The translations under genes and the position numbers were made by a program. Of a stretch of 64,000 bases of DNA, positions 17,838 to 26,185 are shown in pieces (within the stretch, counting starts at the first letter, position 1; each line of letters begins with the position of its first letter). Below the pieces are notes generated by a model. It did not search any database, was not told the origin of the DNA, and saw nothing but the letters and a program-made list of their open reading frames with translations. This DNA comes from Chitinophagaceae bacterium (GTDB lineage: Bacteria; Bacteroidota; Bacteroidia; Chitinophagales; Chitinophagaceae), in contig JADKJX010000001.1 of the NCBI GenBank assembly GCA_016720775.1, forward strand, positions 930,001 to 994,000. The letters run 5' to 3'.

Positions 17838-19274
17838 ATGGCAACGCATAAACAGGTTTATTTCCTTTTTTTCTTTCTCCTTCTTTTCAGTGCGGCTACT
17901 GCGCAAAGCAAATTCGATTATAAAGTGCCGGATGATATCCTGGTGAGGCAAAAACTAAAGGAATGGGGTGATCTGAAATTCGGCCTGATGATCACCTGGG
18001 GGCCATACAGCCAGTGGGGCGTAGTGGAAAGCTGGAGCCTTTGCCCCGAAGATGAAGGCTGGTGCCAGCGAAACGGACCATATGCAACCAACTGGTACGA
18101 ATACAAAAAAGCATATGAGAATTTACAGGCTACTTTCAACCCCGTAAAGTTTGATCCGGAAAAATGGGCAACGGCTGCCAAAGACGCCGGCATGCGTTAT
18201 GTGCTGGCCATGGCAAAACATCACGATGGTTTTTGCATGTTTGATACAAAGACCACGGATTATAAGATCACCGATATAAAAACACCCTTCTCAAAAGATC
18301 CGAGAAGTAATGTCACCAAAGAAATACTGAATGCATTCCGGAAAGAAGGCCTGATGCCCGGCATTTATTTTTCAAAACCCGATTGGCATGCGCCCGACTA
18401 CTGGTGGAGTTATTTTCCACCCAAGGACAGGAACCCGACCTACGACACGAAAAAATATCCTGAAATTTGGAAACGCTTTAAAGATTTTACCTACACCCAG
18501 TTTGAGGAACTGATGAGCAGCTATGGCAAGGTTGATATTCTCTGGCTGGATGGTGGTTGGGTGCGGCCTTTCAGCAGCATCGACAGTTCGGTGAGCTGGC
18601 AACGGACCATTCCGTACGACCAGGATATTGATATGCCGAAGATCGCTGCCATGGCAAGAAGCAAACAGCCCGGCGTGCTGATGGTTGACCGGACCGTTGC
18701 CGGGGAATATGAAAACTATCTTACGCCTGAAGCAATGATACCAAATGAAACCAATCCCATCCCCTGGGAGAGTTGTATGCCCATGTCCACTTCCTGGTCG
18801 TATGTACCGGATGCAAAAAATAAATCTGCCAATACCTTAATTCACATGCTGTGCAATGCGGTAAGCAAAGGAGGTAACTTTTTGCTGAATGTGGCACCCG
18901 GGCCTGATGGTGATTGGGACGATTCTTCTTATTACCGGTTGAAAGAAATTGGTGCCTGGATGAAAGTGAACGACGAAGCCATTTACGGCACCACATTCAT
19001 CAAGCCGTATAAGGAAGGGAAATTTGTCTTTACCAAAAAAGGAAATGCCGTGTATGCCATTTACCTGGCGGAGGAGAACGAGTTGCAGATGCCGGCAACG
19101 ATCATGATCAACAGCTTTGAAAAAAGATCAACGACCAAAGTTCATCTGTTGGGATATGATAAACCATTAACGCTGGATAAAAAGAATAATATGATCAGTA
19201 TTATTATACCCGGTAAACTTCGAAATGTTCCTCCGGAAAAACATGCATGGGTATTTAAGATATCCGGTCAATAA
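17838..19274 (+). CDS. alpha-L-fucosidase, GH29
   Basis: 478 residues. Signal peptide (ends SAATAQ at 23), then a GH29 catalytic barrel. Seen: FGLMITWGPYSQWG (substrate-site region), AMAKHHDGFCMFDT (about 125-137) and VDILWLDGGW with the probable nucleophile Asp238. It releases alpha-L-fucose from glycans, in the periplasm or at the surface. First gene of a co-directional cluster with two more fucosidases and fucose catabolic genes. I took the ATG at 17838, which gives a good signal peptide; an upstream in-frame start at 17799 would not. There is no T9SS sorting domain. Confidence 0.93.
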   Translation: MATHKQVYFLFFFLLLFSAATAQSKFDYKVPDDILVRQKLKEWGDLKFGLMITWGPYSQWGVVESWSLCPEDEGWCQRNGPYATNWYEYKKAYENLQATFNPVKFDPEKWATAAKDAGMRYVLAMAKHHDGFCMFDTKTTDYKITDIKTPFSKDPRSNVTKEILNAFRKEGLMPGIYFSKPDWHAPDYWWSYFPPKDRNPTYDTKKYPEIWKRFKDFTYTQFEELMSSYGKVDILWLDGGWVRPFSSIDSSVSWQRTIPYDQDIDMPKIAAMARSKQPGVLMVDRTVAGEYENYLTPEAMIPNETNPIPWESCMPMSTSWSYVPDAKNKSANTLIHMLCNAVSKGGNFLLNVAPGPDGDWDDSSYYRLKEIGAWMKVNDEAIYGTTFIKPYKEGKFVFTKKGNAVYAIYLAEENELQMPATIMINSFEKRSTTKVHLLGYDKPLTLDKKNNMISIIIPGKLRNVPPEKHAWVFKISGQ

Positions 19275-19288
19275 CTCAATCAAAGGAA

Positions 19289-21418
19289 ATGAAAAAACTT
19301 TTGCTGCTATGCCTTTCTTTATCGCTGGTGAAATTCTCTTTCACGCAAACTTATCAGCCAAACTGGCAATCACTCGACCAACGGCCAACGCCGCAATGGT
19401 TCACGGATGCAAAGTTCGGCATCTTCATCCACTGGGGAGTTTATTCCGTGCCGGGATGGAGCAGTAAAGGGAACTATGCAGAGTGGTACCAGCAAGGGTT
19501 ACAAACAAGTGATACAGCCAGGCAACGGTTTCACAAAGCCAAATTTGGCAACCGTACTTATTACGACCTGGCAAATGATTTCAAAGCCGAATTATTTAAT
19601 CCCGATGATTGGGCAAAACTTTTTGAGCAGTCAGGCGCTAAATATATTGTGCTTACTTCCAAGCACCACGATGGATTCACCCTATGGCCAAGCAAAGAAG
19701 CCGACCGGGATTGGGGCTTTAAATGGAATGCGGTTGATGTGGGACCGAAGAGAGACCTGTTAGGCGATCTTTTTAAAGCTGTTCGAAAAACTTCTGTGCA
19801 TGCCGGCATGTATTTCTCTTTGTACGAATGGTTCAACCCGTTGTGGAAAGCAGATAAAAATAAATACGCCGCCGAACATGCCTGGCCGCAGATGAAAGAC
19901 CTCATCAACACCTACCAGCCCGATGTGTTCTGGACCGATGGTGATTGGGAAGCGCCGCCGGAAACATGGAAGAGCCAGGAGTTTTTGGCCTGGCTGTATA
20001 ATGAAAGCCCGGTAAAAAATAAAATTGTGGTGAATGACCGCTGGGGAGAAGGCGTACGTTTTAAACACGCCGGCATCTACACACCCGAATACCAGCCCGA
20101 CCTTGATTTTGAAGATCATTATTGGGAAGAGAGCAGGGGCATGGGTTACAGCTATGGCTACAACCGGGAGGAAGATGCCTGGGATTATAACTCAGCTCAA
20201 TCACTGGTACTGCAGTTGATAGATAAAGTGAGCCGTGGTGGAAATTTTTTACTGGATATTGGTCCGGATGAACACGGAAAAATTCCACCCATCATGCAGG
20301 AACGTTTGTTGCAAATGGGTGAGTGGCTGAAAATTAATGGCGAATCAATTTATAACACAACGAGGTGGAAGGAACATTCCCAATGGAGTGAAGGCAACCG
20401 GGAATACAAAGACCGGAGTGGCGATATGCTTTTAAAAATAACGGTTGACCCGGATCCGGGTTATGCGGTGAAAGAAGTATTCTATACATACAATGCCAAT
20501 ACAAATACCCTGTATGCCATCTTTCCAAAATACCCGGCTAATAAAAAACTGGTTTTGAAAGATATCAGTCCTGCTGCCGGCACAGCCATCAGTTTCTTAT
20601 CAACAAATGAAAAATTGCATTGGCAACAACAGGGAGAGAACGTGGTAATTGATCTGCCGGATTACGATCCCAACAAAATAAAAGCCCCTTATGCGTATGT
20701 GGTGAAGATCGAAAATTATGGAAAGTTTTCTCCCAAGCCGGTCATTAAAGTGGATTATGAAAAAGGGGCGATCAAGCCGCTGATTCATTTTACTCCAGGA
20801 AATGTTTTGGCGACGATCCGTTATACAACGGATGGCACGGAACCAGGCCCCCAATCTGCCATATACAAAATGCCATTCAGTGTTGATAAAACAAGTGTCA
20901 TTAAAGCAAAAGCTTACGAAACAGCTGTTTTGCCCAGCGCCACGCTGCAGGAGAAAGTGAAGGTCTATGAATGGAAAAAACCGGTGGAAGCAGTCGTTCG
21001 TCCGGGTCTTAGGTACAAATATTACCAGCCTGATAAAAATATAAATATGAAGACGGCTTTTGCAGGTGAGCCTTTCGAAACAGGAAGAGCCGGAATTATT
21101 TCTGTAGGAGAAAAAAGACGTGCAGATAAATTTGCTTTTGAATTTACCGGGTACATCAGGATAGTGAAGGATGCTGTTTATACTTTCTTTACCCAATCAG
21201 ACGACGGCAGTAAATTATTTATTGATGATGAAGAAATAGTGGATAATGACGGCGACCACGGAACCGTGGAGAAGAGCGGTAAGGCTGCTTTGAAAAAGGG
21301 GCTGCATAAAATACGGGTTATCTACTTCGACAGCGGCGGTGGCAATGAATTAAAAGTTTTAATGCAACCAGAGAATGGGAAGAAAGAAGAATTGCAAACG
21401 GGAATGTTATTTAATTAA
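19289..21418 (+). CDS. alpha-L-fucosidase, GH29, with C-terminal PA14 domain
   Basis: 709 residues. Signal peptide (ends SFTQ at 20). GH29 barrel about 25-370: DAKFGIFIHWGVYSVPGW, LTSKHHDGFTLWPS and DVFWTDGDW (nucleophile Asp217), followed by GGNFLLDIGPDEHGKIP. A beta-sandwich follows, then a chitobiase C-like segment (RYTTDGTEPG, about 510). A PA14 domain is at about 570-709 (FTQSDDGSKLFIDDEEIVDNDGDHG), typically a glycan-binding module. It follows the first fucosidase by 14 nt, so likely co-transcribed. Different architecture from the other two suggests a different fucosyl linkage or polymer preference (inference). Confidence 0.94.
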   Translation: MKKLLLLCLSLSLVKFSFTQTYQPNWQSLDQRPTPQWFTDAKFGIFIHWGVYSVPGWSSKGNYAEWYQQGLQTSDTARQRFHKAKFGNRTYYDLANDFKAELFNPDDWAKLFEQSGAKYIVLTSKHHDGFTLWPSKEADRDWGFKWNAVDVGPKRDLLGDLFKAVRKTSVHAGMYFSLYEWFNPLWKADKNKYAAEHAWPQMKDLINTYQPDVFWTDGDWEAPPETWKSQEFLAWLYNESPVKNKIVVNDRWGEGVRFKHAGIYTPEYQPDLDFEDHYWEESRGMGYSYGYNREEDAWDYNSAQSLVLQLIDKVSRGGNFLLDIGPDEHGKIPPIMQERLLQMGEWLKINGESIYNTTRWKEHSQWSEGNREYKDRSGDMLLKITVDPDPGYAVKEVFYTYNANTNTLYAIFPKYPANKKLVLKDISPAAGTAISFLSTNEKLHWQQQGENVVIDLPDYDPNKIKAPYAYVVKIENYGKFSPKPVIKVDYEKGAIKPLIHFTPGNVLATIRYTTDGTEPGPQSAIYKMPFSVDKTSVIKAKAYETAVLPSATLQEKVKVYEWKKPVEAVVRPGLRYKYYQPDKNINMKTAFAGEPFETGRAGIISVGEKRRADKFAFEFTGYIRIVKDAVYTFFTQSDDGSKLFIDDEEIVDNDGDHGTVEKSGKAALKKGLHKIRVIYFDSGGGNELKVLMQPENGKKEELQTGMLFN

Positions 21419-21427
21419 TTTAAGGAT

Positions 21428-22620
21428 ATGAATCAGCAAAAAAATAAATTCCTGTTTCCGTTAATGCTTGTAACCAGCCTTTTTTTTCTGTGGGGACTGG
21501 CATATGGCTTGCTTGATGTGCTGAATAAACATTTCCAGGAATCACTGAACATTACAAAAACAAGGTCCACCCTGCTGCAGGCGGCTTACTTCGGCGCTTA
21601 TTTCCTGGTTGCTTATCCCGCAGCCATGTTCATGAATAAGTATGGATATAAGAAGGGGATCATTGCCGGTTTATTATTGTATGCAATTGGTGCATTCCTG
21701 TTTTATCCCGCTGCGCAGCAATCAAGTTTTAATTTTTTCCTTCTTTCATTGTTCATTCTCGCCTCCGGACTTGCCTGCCTGGAAACCGCTGCCAATCCGT
21801 ATGTGACGGTATTGGGTGAACCGGAGACCTCGGCATTCCGCCTGAATCTTTCGCAATGCTTTAATGGCGTGGGTTCCTTCATCGGCCCCATCATTGCCGC
21901 TAATCTTTTTTTCGGCAGCAATAATGAAAAGGAAATCTTGACTCTGTACAGTTCGTTTACATTGTTATTGGCATGGTGGTATTACTGGTGGCCGGTCTTT
22001 TTTTAAAAACCTCCTTACCTGAAATAAAGGAACAAACATTGGTTTCAGACATTGCACAGGATACAAAGCCATTATTGAAACACAATCACTTTGTCAATTC
22101 GGTGATCGCCCAGTTCTTTTATGTGGCCGCACAGGTTGGGGTAGCTGCCTTATTCATCAATTACTGTACGGAGGCAGGTGCAGGAATTAACACCGCAAAA
22201 GCATCCTACCTGCTTTCCATCAGCATGCTTCTTTTCACGGCCGGCCGGTTTGCAGGTACGGCATTGATGCGGAAAATAGCCCCCAACAAACTTCTGATGG
22301 TTTATTCGCTGATCAATATTTTGCTTTGCATAGCTGTTGTGTGGATGAAAGGATGGGTATCTGTTTACGCACTGATGATCATTTTCTTTTTTGAATCCAT
22401 CATGTTCCCCACCATTTTTGCATTGGGCGTTAAAGACCTCGGGCATCATACAAAAAAGGGATCGTCCTTTATCATCATGTCAATTGTTGGCGGGGCATTG
22501 GTGCCTTATGTAATGGGCATGTTATCGGAAGGATCAACAGCCAATGCCTACATCGTACCTTTAATTTGCTTTGTGGTAGTGGCCTGGTTTGGGTGGCGGG
22601 GATATAAAATAAAACAATAA
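21428..22620 (+). CDS. fucP: L-fucose:H+ symporter family permease (FucP-like MFS), frameshifted
   Basis: About 397 residues once repaired, 12 membrane helices, close to known FucP-family length. The first half contains LFFLWGLAYGLLDVLNKHFQ and LACLETAANPYVTVLG, which are FucP/NagP-family signatures. The frame then shifts: the upstream frame ends at a stop near 22006, while the downstream half continues from about 21940 as SVQFVYIVIGMVVLLVAG. A single missing base around 21927-21936 (A-runs in GAAAAGGAAAT) accounts for it. Lies 9 nt after the PA14 fucosidase. It should import the released L-fucose across the inner membrane. Confidence 0.87.
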
Positions 22621-22622
22621 CT

Positions 22623-23387
22623 ATGTTTCGGTTAGACAATAAAATTGCGGTAGTTACCGGCGGCGGAAGCGGCATTGGCAGGGCCATTGCCATCACATTT
22701 GCAAAACAGGGAGCGGTGGTTCATATTCTTGAACTGAGCATGGACAGCGCTGCTGAAGTTGTTAAAGAAATTGAACAGGCGGGGGGAAAGGCATTGGCTT
22801 ATTCCTGCAACGTAGCGGTGCAAGAAGAAGTTGTTGCTGTATTTGAAAAGATCGGCCCGGTTCATATGCTGGTTAATAATGCCGGCATTGCCAGTATCGG
22901 CAAAGCAGATACAACAGCAGAAACAGATTTTGATAATGTGATGGCGGTAAATGTAAAAGGCGTTTATAATTGCATCTATGCAGCCATTCCGCAATTGCGA
23001 AAAGCAAAGGGAGGAAGCATCATTAATATGGCATCCATTGCGGCGCATGTTGGCATACCCGACCGGTTTGCCTACAGTACAGCAAAGGGTGCTGTAATGG
23101 CAATGACATTGAGTGTTGCCAAAGACTATATAAGTGAGAACATCCGATGCAATTCCATATCCCCGGCCCGGGTGCATACGCCATTTGTGGACGGCTTTTT
23201 AAAAAATACCTACCCGGGGAGAGAAGAAGAAATGTTTGAAAAACTTTCTAAAACACAACCGATCGGCAGAATGGGAAGACCGGAAGAAGTGGCTGCACTG
23301 GCGCTATACCTCTGCAGCGATGAAGCCTCTTTCATTACAGGCTGTGATTACCCGGTTGACGGCGGGTTTATTAAACTGAACAATTAA
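22623..23387 (+). CDS. SDR dehydrogenase, probable 2-keto-3-deoxy-L-fuconate dehydrogenase
   Basis: 254-residue classical short-chain dehydrogenase. NAD(P) motif TGGGSGIG (11-18), NNAG, catalytic Ser in NMASIAAH, YSTAKGA with Tyr/Lys, and the C-terminal VDGGF. It starts two bases after fucP. Two SDR genes lie in this cluster. From gene order and similarity in style to known 2-keto-3-deoxy-L-fuconate dehydrogenases I assign this one to the oxidation of 2-keto-3-deoxy-L-fuconate to the 2,4-diketo acid, and the one at 25411 to L-fucose dehydrogenase. The pairing could be reversed. Confidence 0.83.
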   Translation: MFRLDNKIAVVTGGGSGIGRAIAITFAKQGAVVHILELSMDSAAEVVKEIEQAGGKALAYSCNVAVQEEVVAVFEKIGPVHMLVNNAGIASIGKADTTAETDFDNVMAVNVKGVYNCIYAAIPQLRKAKGGSIINMASIAAHVGIPDRFAYSTAKGAVMAMTLSVAKDYISENIRCNSISPARVHTPFVDGFLKNTYPGREEEMFEKLSKTQPIGRMGRPEEVAALALYLCSDEASFITGCDYPVDGGFIKLNN

Positions 23388-23394
23388 TGTATTT

Positions 23395-24249
23395 ATGAAA
23401 CTGATCCGCTTTGGTGATGCAGGCAAAGAGAAGCCCGGCGTAATTATTAATGACAGCTGGTTTGATGTATCAGATCATGTTGCTGATTATGATGAACGAT
23501 TCTTTGAAAATGACGGGCTCTCATCCTTAAAAAAAATCATTGCTGAAAAAGAATTAAAACCTGTTTCAAAAAATACCCGTCTTGGTTCACCGGTTGCGAG
23601 GCCTTCAAAAATTATCTGCATCGGGTTGAATTATTCCGATCATGCAAAGGAGAGCGATATGCAATTACCGGTTGAGCCTGTTATCTTCTTTAAAGCAACA
23701 AGCGCCATCGTTGGTCCCAATGATGATCTTATCATTCCAAAGAACAGTGTAAAGACTGATTGGGAAGTGGAACTGGCGGTAGTGATCAGTAAAAAGGCAT
23801 CGTATGTTGATGAAGGAGAAGCTTTGAATTATGTTGCAGGATATTTACTGCACAATGATTACAGTGAACGGGAATTTCAGCTGGAAAGAAGCGGCCAGTG
23901 GGTGAAAGGGAAAAGCTGTGATACGTTTGCCCCGCTGGGCCCCTGGCTGGCCACACCCGATGAAATAGATGATGTGAACGGTCTCCGGCTTTGGTTAACG
24001 GTGAATGGAAAAATGATGCAGGATGGCAACACAAAAAATCTTGTGTTTGGTATTCCGCATCTTGTTTCTTATGTAAGCCAGTTCATGACCTTGTTGCCGG
24101 GTGATATTATCTCTACCGGCACACCGGCCGGTGTAGGGCTCGGACAAAAACCCAACCCGGTATATATAAAACCAGGCGATGTGATCGAACTGGGCATCGA
24201 CGGACTGGGAAGCAGCAAACAAACCGCAAAGTCTTATTCAGGAAAATGA
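23395..24249 (+). CDS. FAH-family hydrolase, probable 2,4-diketo-3-deoxy-L-fuconate hydrolase
   Basis: 284 residues of the fumarylacetoacetate hydrolase family. Metal-site pattern DWEVELAVVI (about 121-130), then HNDYSEREFQ, GKSCDTFAPLGPWL and STGTPAGVGLG (about 241-251). Members in L-fucose clusters split 2,4-diketo-3-deoxy-L-fuconate into pyruvate and L-lactate; others in the family are annotated as ureidoglycolate lyase or 2-hydroxyhepta-2,4-diene-dioate isomerase. The fucose context favours the first. Its stop overlaps the mutarotase start by 4 nt, so translation is coupled. Confidence 0.83.
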   Translation: MKLIRFGDAGKEKPGVIINDSWFDVSDHVADYDERFFENDGLSSLKKIIAEKELKPVSKNTRLGSPVARPSKIICIGLNYSDHAKESDMQLPVEPVIFFKATSAIVGPNDDLIIPKNSVKTDWEVELAVVISKKASYVDEGEALNYVAGYLLHNDYSEREFQLERSGQWVKGKSCDTFAPLGPWLATPDEIDDVNGLRLWLTVNGKMMQDGNTKNLVFGIPHLVSYVSQFMTLLPGDIISTGTPAGVGLGQKPNPVYIKPGDVIELGIDGLGSSKQTAKSYSGK

Positions 24250-24587
24250 AACAACTAAAAAAATATTGTCTTGCATTGGACCTCAAAGACGATCAAGCTT
24301 TGATTGCTGAATATGAAAAGCATCATAAGCATGTATGGCCCGAAATAATAAAAAGTATCAAAGATTCCGGCATTGAAGTACTGGACATTTACCGAACCGG
24401 TAACAGGCTGTTCATGATCATTGAAGCAAATGATGATTTCAGTTTTGAAAAAAAATCAGCCGCAGATATCGCCAATCCAACTGTGCAGGAATGGGAAATA
24501 ATGATGTGGAAATTTCAGCAGGCATTGCCCTGGGCAAAACCGGGAGAGAAATGGATATTAATGGATAAAATCTTTCAACTGCCATGA
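24246..24587 (+). CDS. L-rhamnose/L-fucose mutarotase (RhaM family)
   Basis: 113 residues of the RhaM/DUF718 sugar mutarotase family: YCLALDLKDD at the N terminus, YEKHHKHVWPEIIKSI (catalytic His region), DIYRTGNRLFMIIE and VQEWEIMMWKFQ. The family converts alpha and beta anomers, delivering the anomer used by the dehydrogenase. In this cluster the substrate is presumably L-fucose rather than L-rhamnose. It overlaps the FAH gene by 4 nt and the lactonase gene by 4 nt, indicating tightly coupled translation. Confidence 0.88.
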   Translation: MKQLKKYCLALDLKDDQALIAEYEKHHKHVWPEIIKSIKDSGIEVLDIYRTGNRLFMIIEANDDFSFEKKSAADIANPTVQEWEIMMWKFQQALPWAKPGEKWILMDKIFQLP

Positions 24588-25408
24588 CGATTGATTCGCA
24601 CGTTCATTTCTGGAATTTTGATGCGGCGAGGGATTCCTGGATCACAGCAGATATGAAAATACTGCGGCAAGATCATTTGCCGGAACATTTATCTGCACTG
24701 CTTACGGAAAATCAGGTAGCAGGTTGTGTAGCCGTGCAGGCAGACCAGAGCGAAGCCGAAACAATTTTTCTAACCAATCTTTCAAAAACAAATTCATTCA
24801 TAAAAGGCGTGGTTGGCTGGGTTGACCTGCAGGATGAAAATATCAATGAACGCCTCGAATATTTTTCACAATTCCCGGTGATCAAAGGATGGCGGCACAT
24901 TGTGCAGGCCGAGCCGGATGATTTTTTATCTGGAACCAAATTTAAGCGTGGCATACGGGCATTAGCGGCATTCAATTATACGTATGACCTGTTGGTTTAT
25001 CAGCAGCAGTTAAAACCGGCACTGGAGTTTGTATCAAGATTCCCGGAACAGAAATTTGTAATTGATCATTGTGCCAAACCCGATATGAGGAATAGTAAAA
25101 CCGGCGACTGGAAAATGTACCTGAAAGAAATTTCCATGCAACCGAATGTGTGTTGCAAACTGTCCGGGCTGCTGACAGAAACGAAATGGAACGAATGGAC
25201 GGCCGCTGACTTTTATCCTTATCTTGATACGGTATTTGAATTTTTCGGGACAGATCGCCTGCTATTTGGCAGCGACTGGCCTGTGTTGCAGCTTTCGGGT
25301 ACATATAAGCAATGGAAAGATATGCTCGGCAAATACATGGAAAAATATAGCGAAGAAGACCGGCAAAAAATATTCGGACTCAATGCTGAAAATTTTTATA
25401 ACCTTTAA
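24584..25408 (+). CDS. amidohydrolase-family L-fucono-1,5-lactonase
   Basis: 274 residues of the COG3618 amidohydrolase group. Metal-ligand motifs: IDSHVHFWNF (3-12), GWRHIVQAEPDD (about 103-114), FVIDHCAKPDM (about 156-166) and LLFGSDWPVLQLSG (about 225-238). Known members hydrolyse L-fuconolactone to L-fuconate, the second step of the non-phosphorylating route. Its position between the mutarotase and an SDR gene supports this. Overlaps the mutarotase by 4 nt. L-rhamnonolactonase is the other reasonable reading. Confidence 0.87.
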   Translation: MTIDSHVHFWNFDAARDSWITADMKILRQDHLPEHLSALLTENQVAGCVAVQADQSEAETIFLTNLSKTNSFIKGVVGWVDLQDENINERLEYFSQFPVIKGWRHIVQAEPDDFLSGTKFKRGIRALAAFNYTYDLLVYQQQLKPALEFVSRFPEQKFVIDHCAKPDMRNSKTGDWKMYLKEISMQPNVCCKLSGLLTETKWNEWTAADFYPYLDTVFEFFGTDRLLFGSDWPVLQLSGTYKQWKDMLGKYMEKYSEEDRQKIFGLNAENFYNL

Positions 25409-25410
25409 TT

Positions 25411-26181
25411 ATGGATCTCGGATTAAAAGATAAGGTCATCATCGTGAGCGGGGGTGCCAAAGGAATTGGTGCAGGCATTACCAAAGTATTAGCAGCAGAA
25501 GCTGCCATACCGGTTATTATTGGCAGGAATGCTACCGATAACGAATCGATGCTGAAGGAAATTTCCGGTAAGGGTTTTGCCGTAACCGCTGAACTTACAA
25601 ACCCCGATGAATGTAAAAGGGCTGTTGATGCCGTAATCAGCAAATTCGGCAAGATCGATGGCCTGGTAAATAATGCCGGTGTTAATGACGGCGTAGGACT
25701 GGAGAATGGAAATTATGAAGCATTCATGTCATCCCTGCATAAGAACCTGGTACATTATTACCTGCTGGCGCATTTTGTATTACCGGAATTAATTAAAAGC
25801 AAAGGGCCCATTGTAAACATCGGTAGCAAGGTAGCTGAAACCGGCCAGGGCAATACCTCAGCCTATGCTGCATCAAATGGTGGCCGCAATGCACTCACCA
25901 GGGAATGGGCGGTTGAGTTATTGAAATACGGGATACGGGTGAATGCAGTGATCGTAGCTGAGTCATACACACCGCTCTATGAAAAATGGATCAGCTCATT
26001 ATCCAACCCGGAAGAAAAACTACGATCGATCACAGAAAAAATACCCCTGGGAAAAAGAATGACCACGGCAGAAGAGATTGCAAATATGGTAGCTTTTCTT
26101 CTTTCCAACCGGTCCAGTCATACCACCGGGCAATTGATACACGTGGATGGAGGATACACACATCTTGACCGGGCATTGTAA
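25411..26181 (+). CDS. SDR dehydrogenase, probable L-fucose dehydrogenase
   Basis: 256-residue short-chain dehydrogenase with SGGAKGIGAG (cofactor), NNAGVNDGVGL, NIGSKVAETGQGNTSAYAASNGG (Ser-Tyr catalytic region; the usual Lys position after YxxS is occupied by Asn) and HVDGGYTHLD. Apparent YAASN instead of YxxxK is an oddity worth noting and should be checked against homologues. It begins 2 nt after the lactonase stop. I infer oxidation of L-fucose to the 1,5-lactone, the entry step of the pathway. Confidence 0.8.
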   Translation: MDLGLKDKVIIVSGGAKGIGAGITKVLAAEAAIPVIIGRNATDNESMLKEISGKGFAVTAELTNPDECKRAVDAVISKFGKIDGLVNNAGVNDGVGLENGNYEAFMSSLHKNLVHYYLLAHFVLPELIKSKGPIVNIGSKVAETGQGNTSAYAASNGGRNALTREWAVELLKYGIRVNAVIVAESYTPLYEKWISSLSNPEEKLRSITEKIPLGKRMTTAEEIANMVAFLLSNRSSHTTGQLIHVDGGYTHLDRAL

Positions 26182-26185
26182 TCAA

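Noticed and set aside
20600..21196. Antisense open frame over the PA14 fucosidase gene
   Set aside because: A shadow of the PA14 fucosidase coding sequence; composition has no protein family pattern.
21428..22620. Two separate permease genes in this span
   Set aside because: The two halves are the N- and C-terminal parts of one FucP-like protein, broken by one base; the transporter is continuous when repaired.
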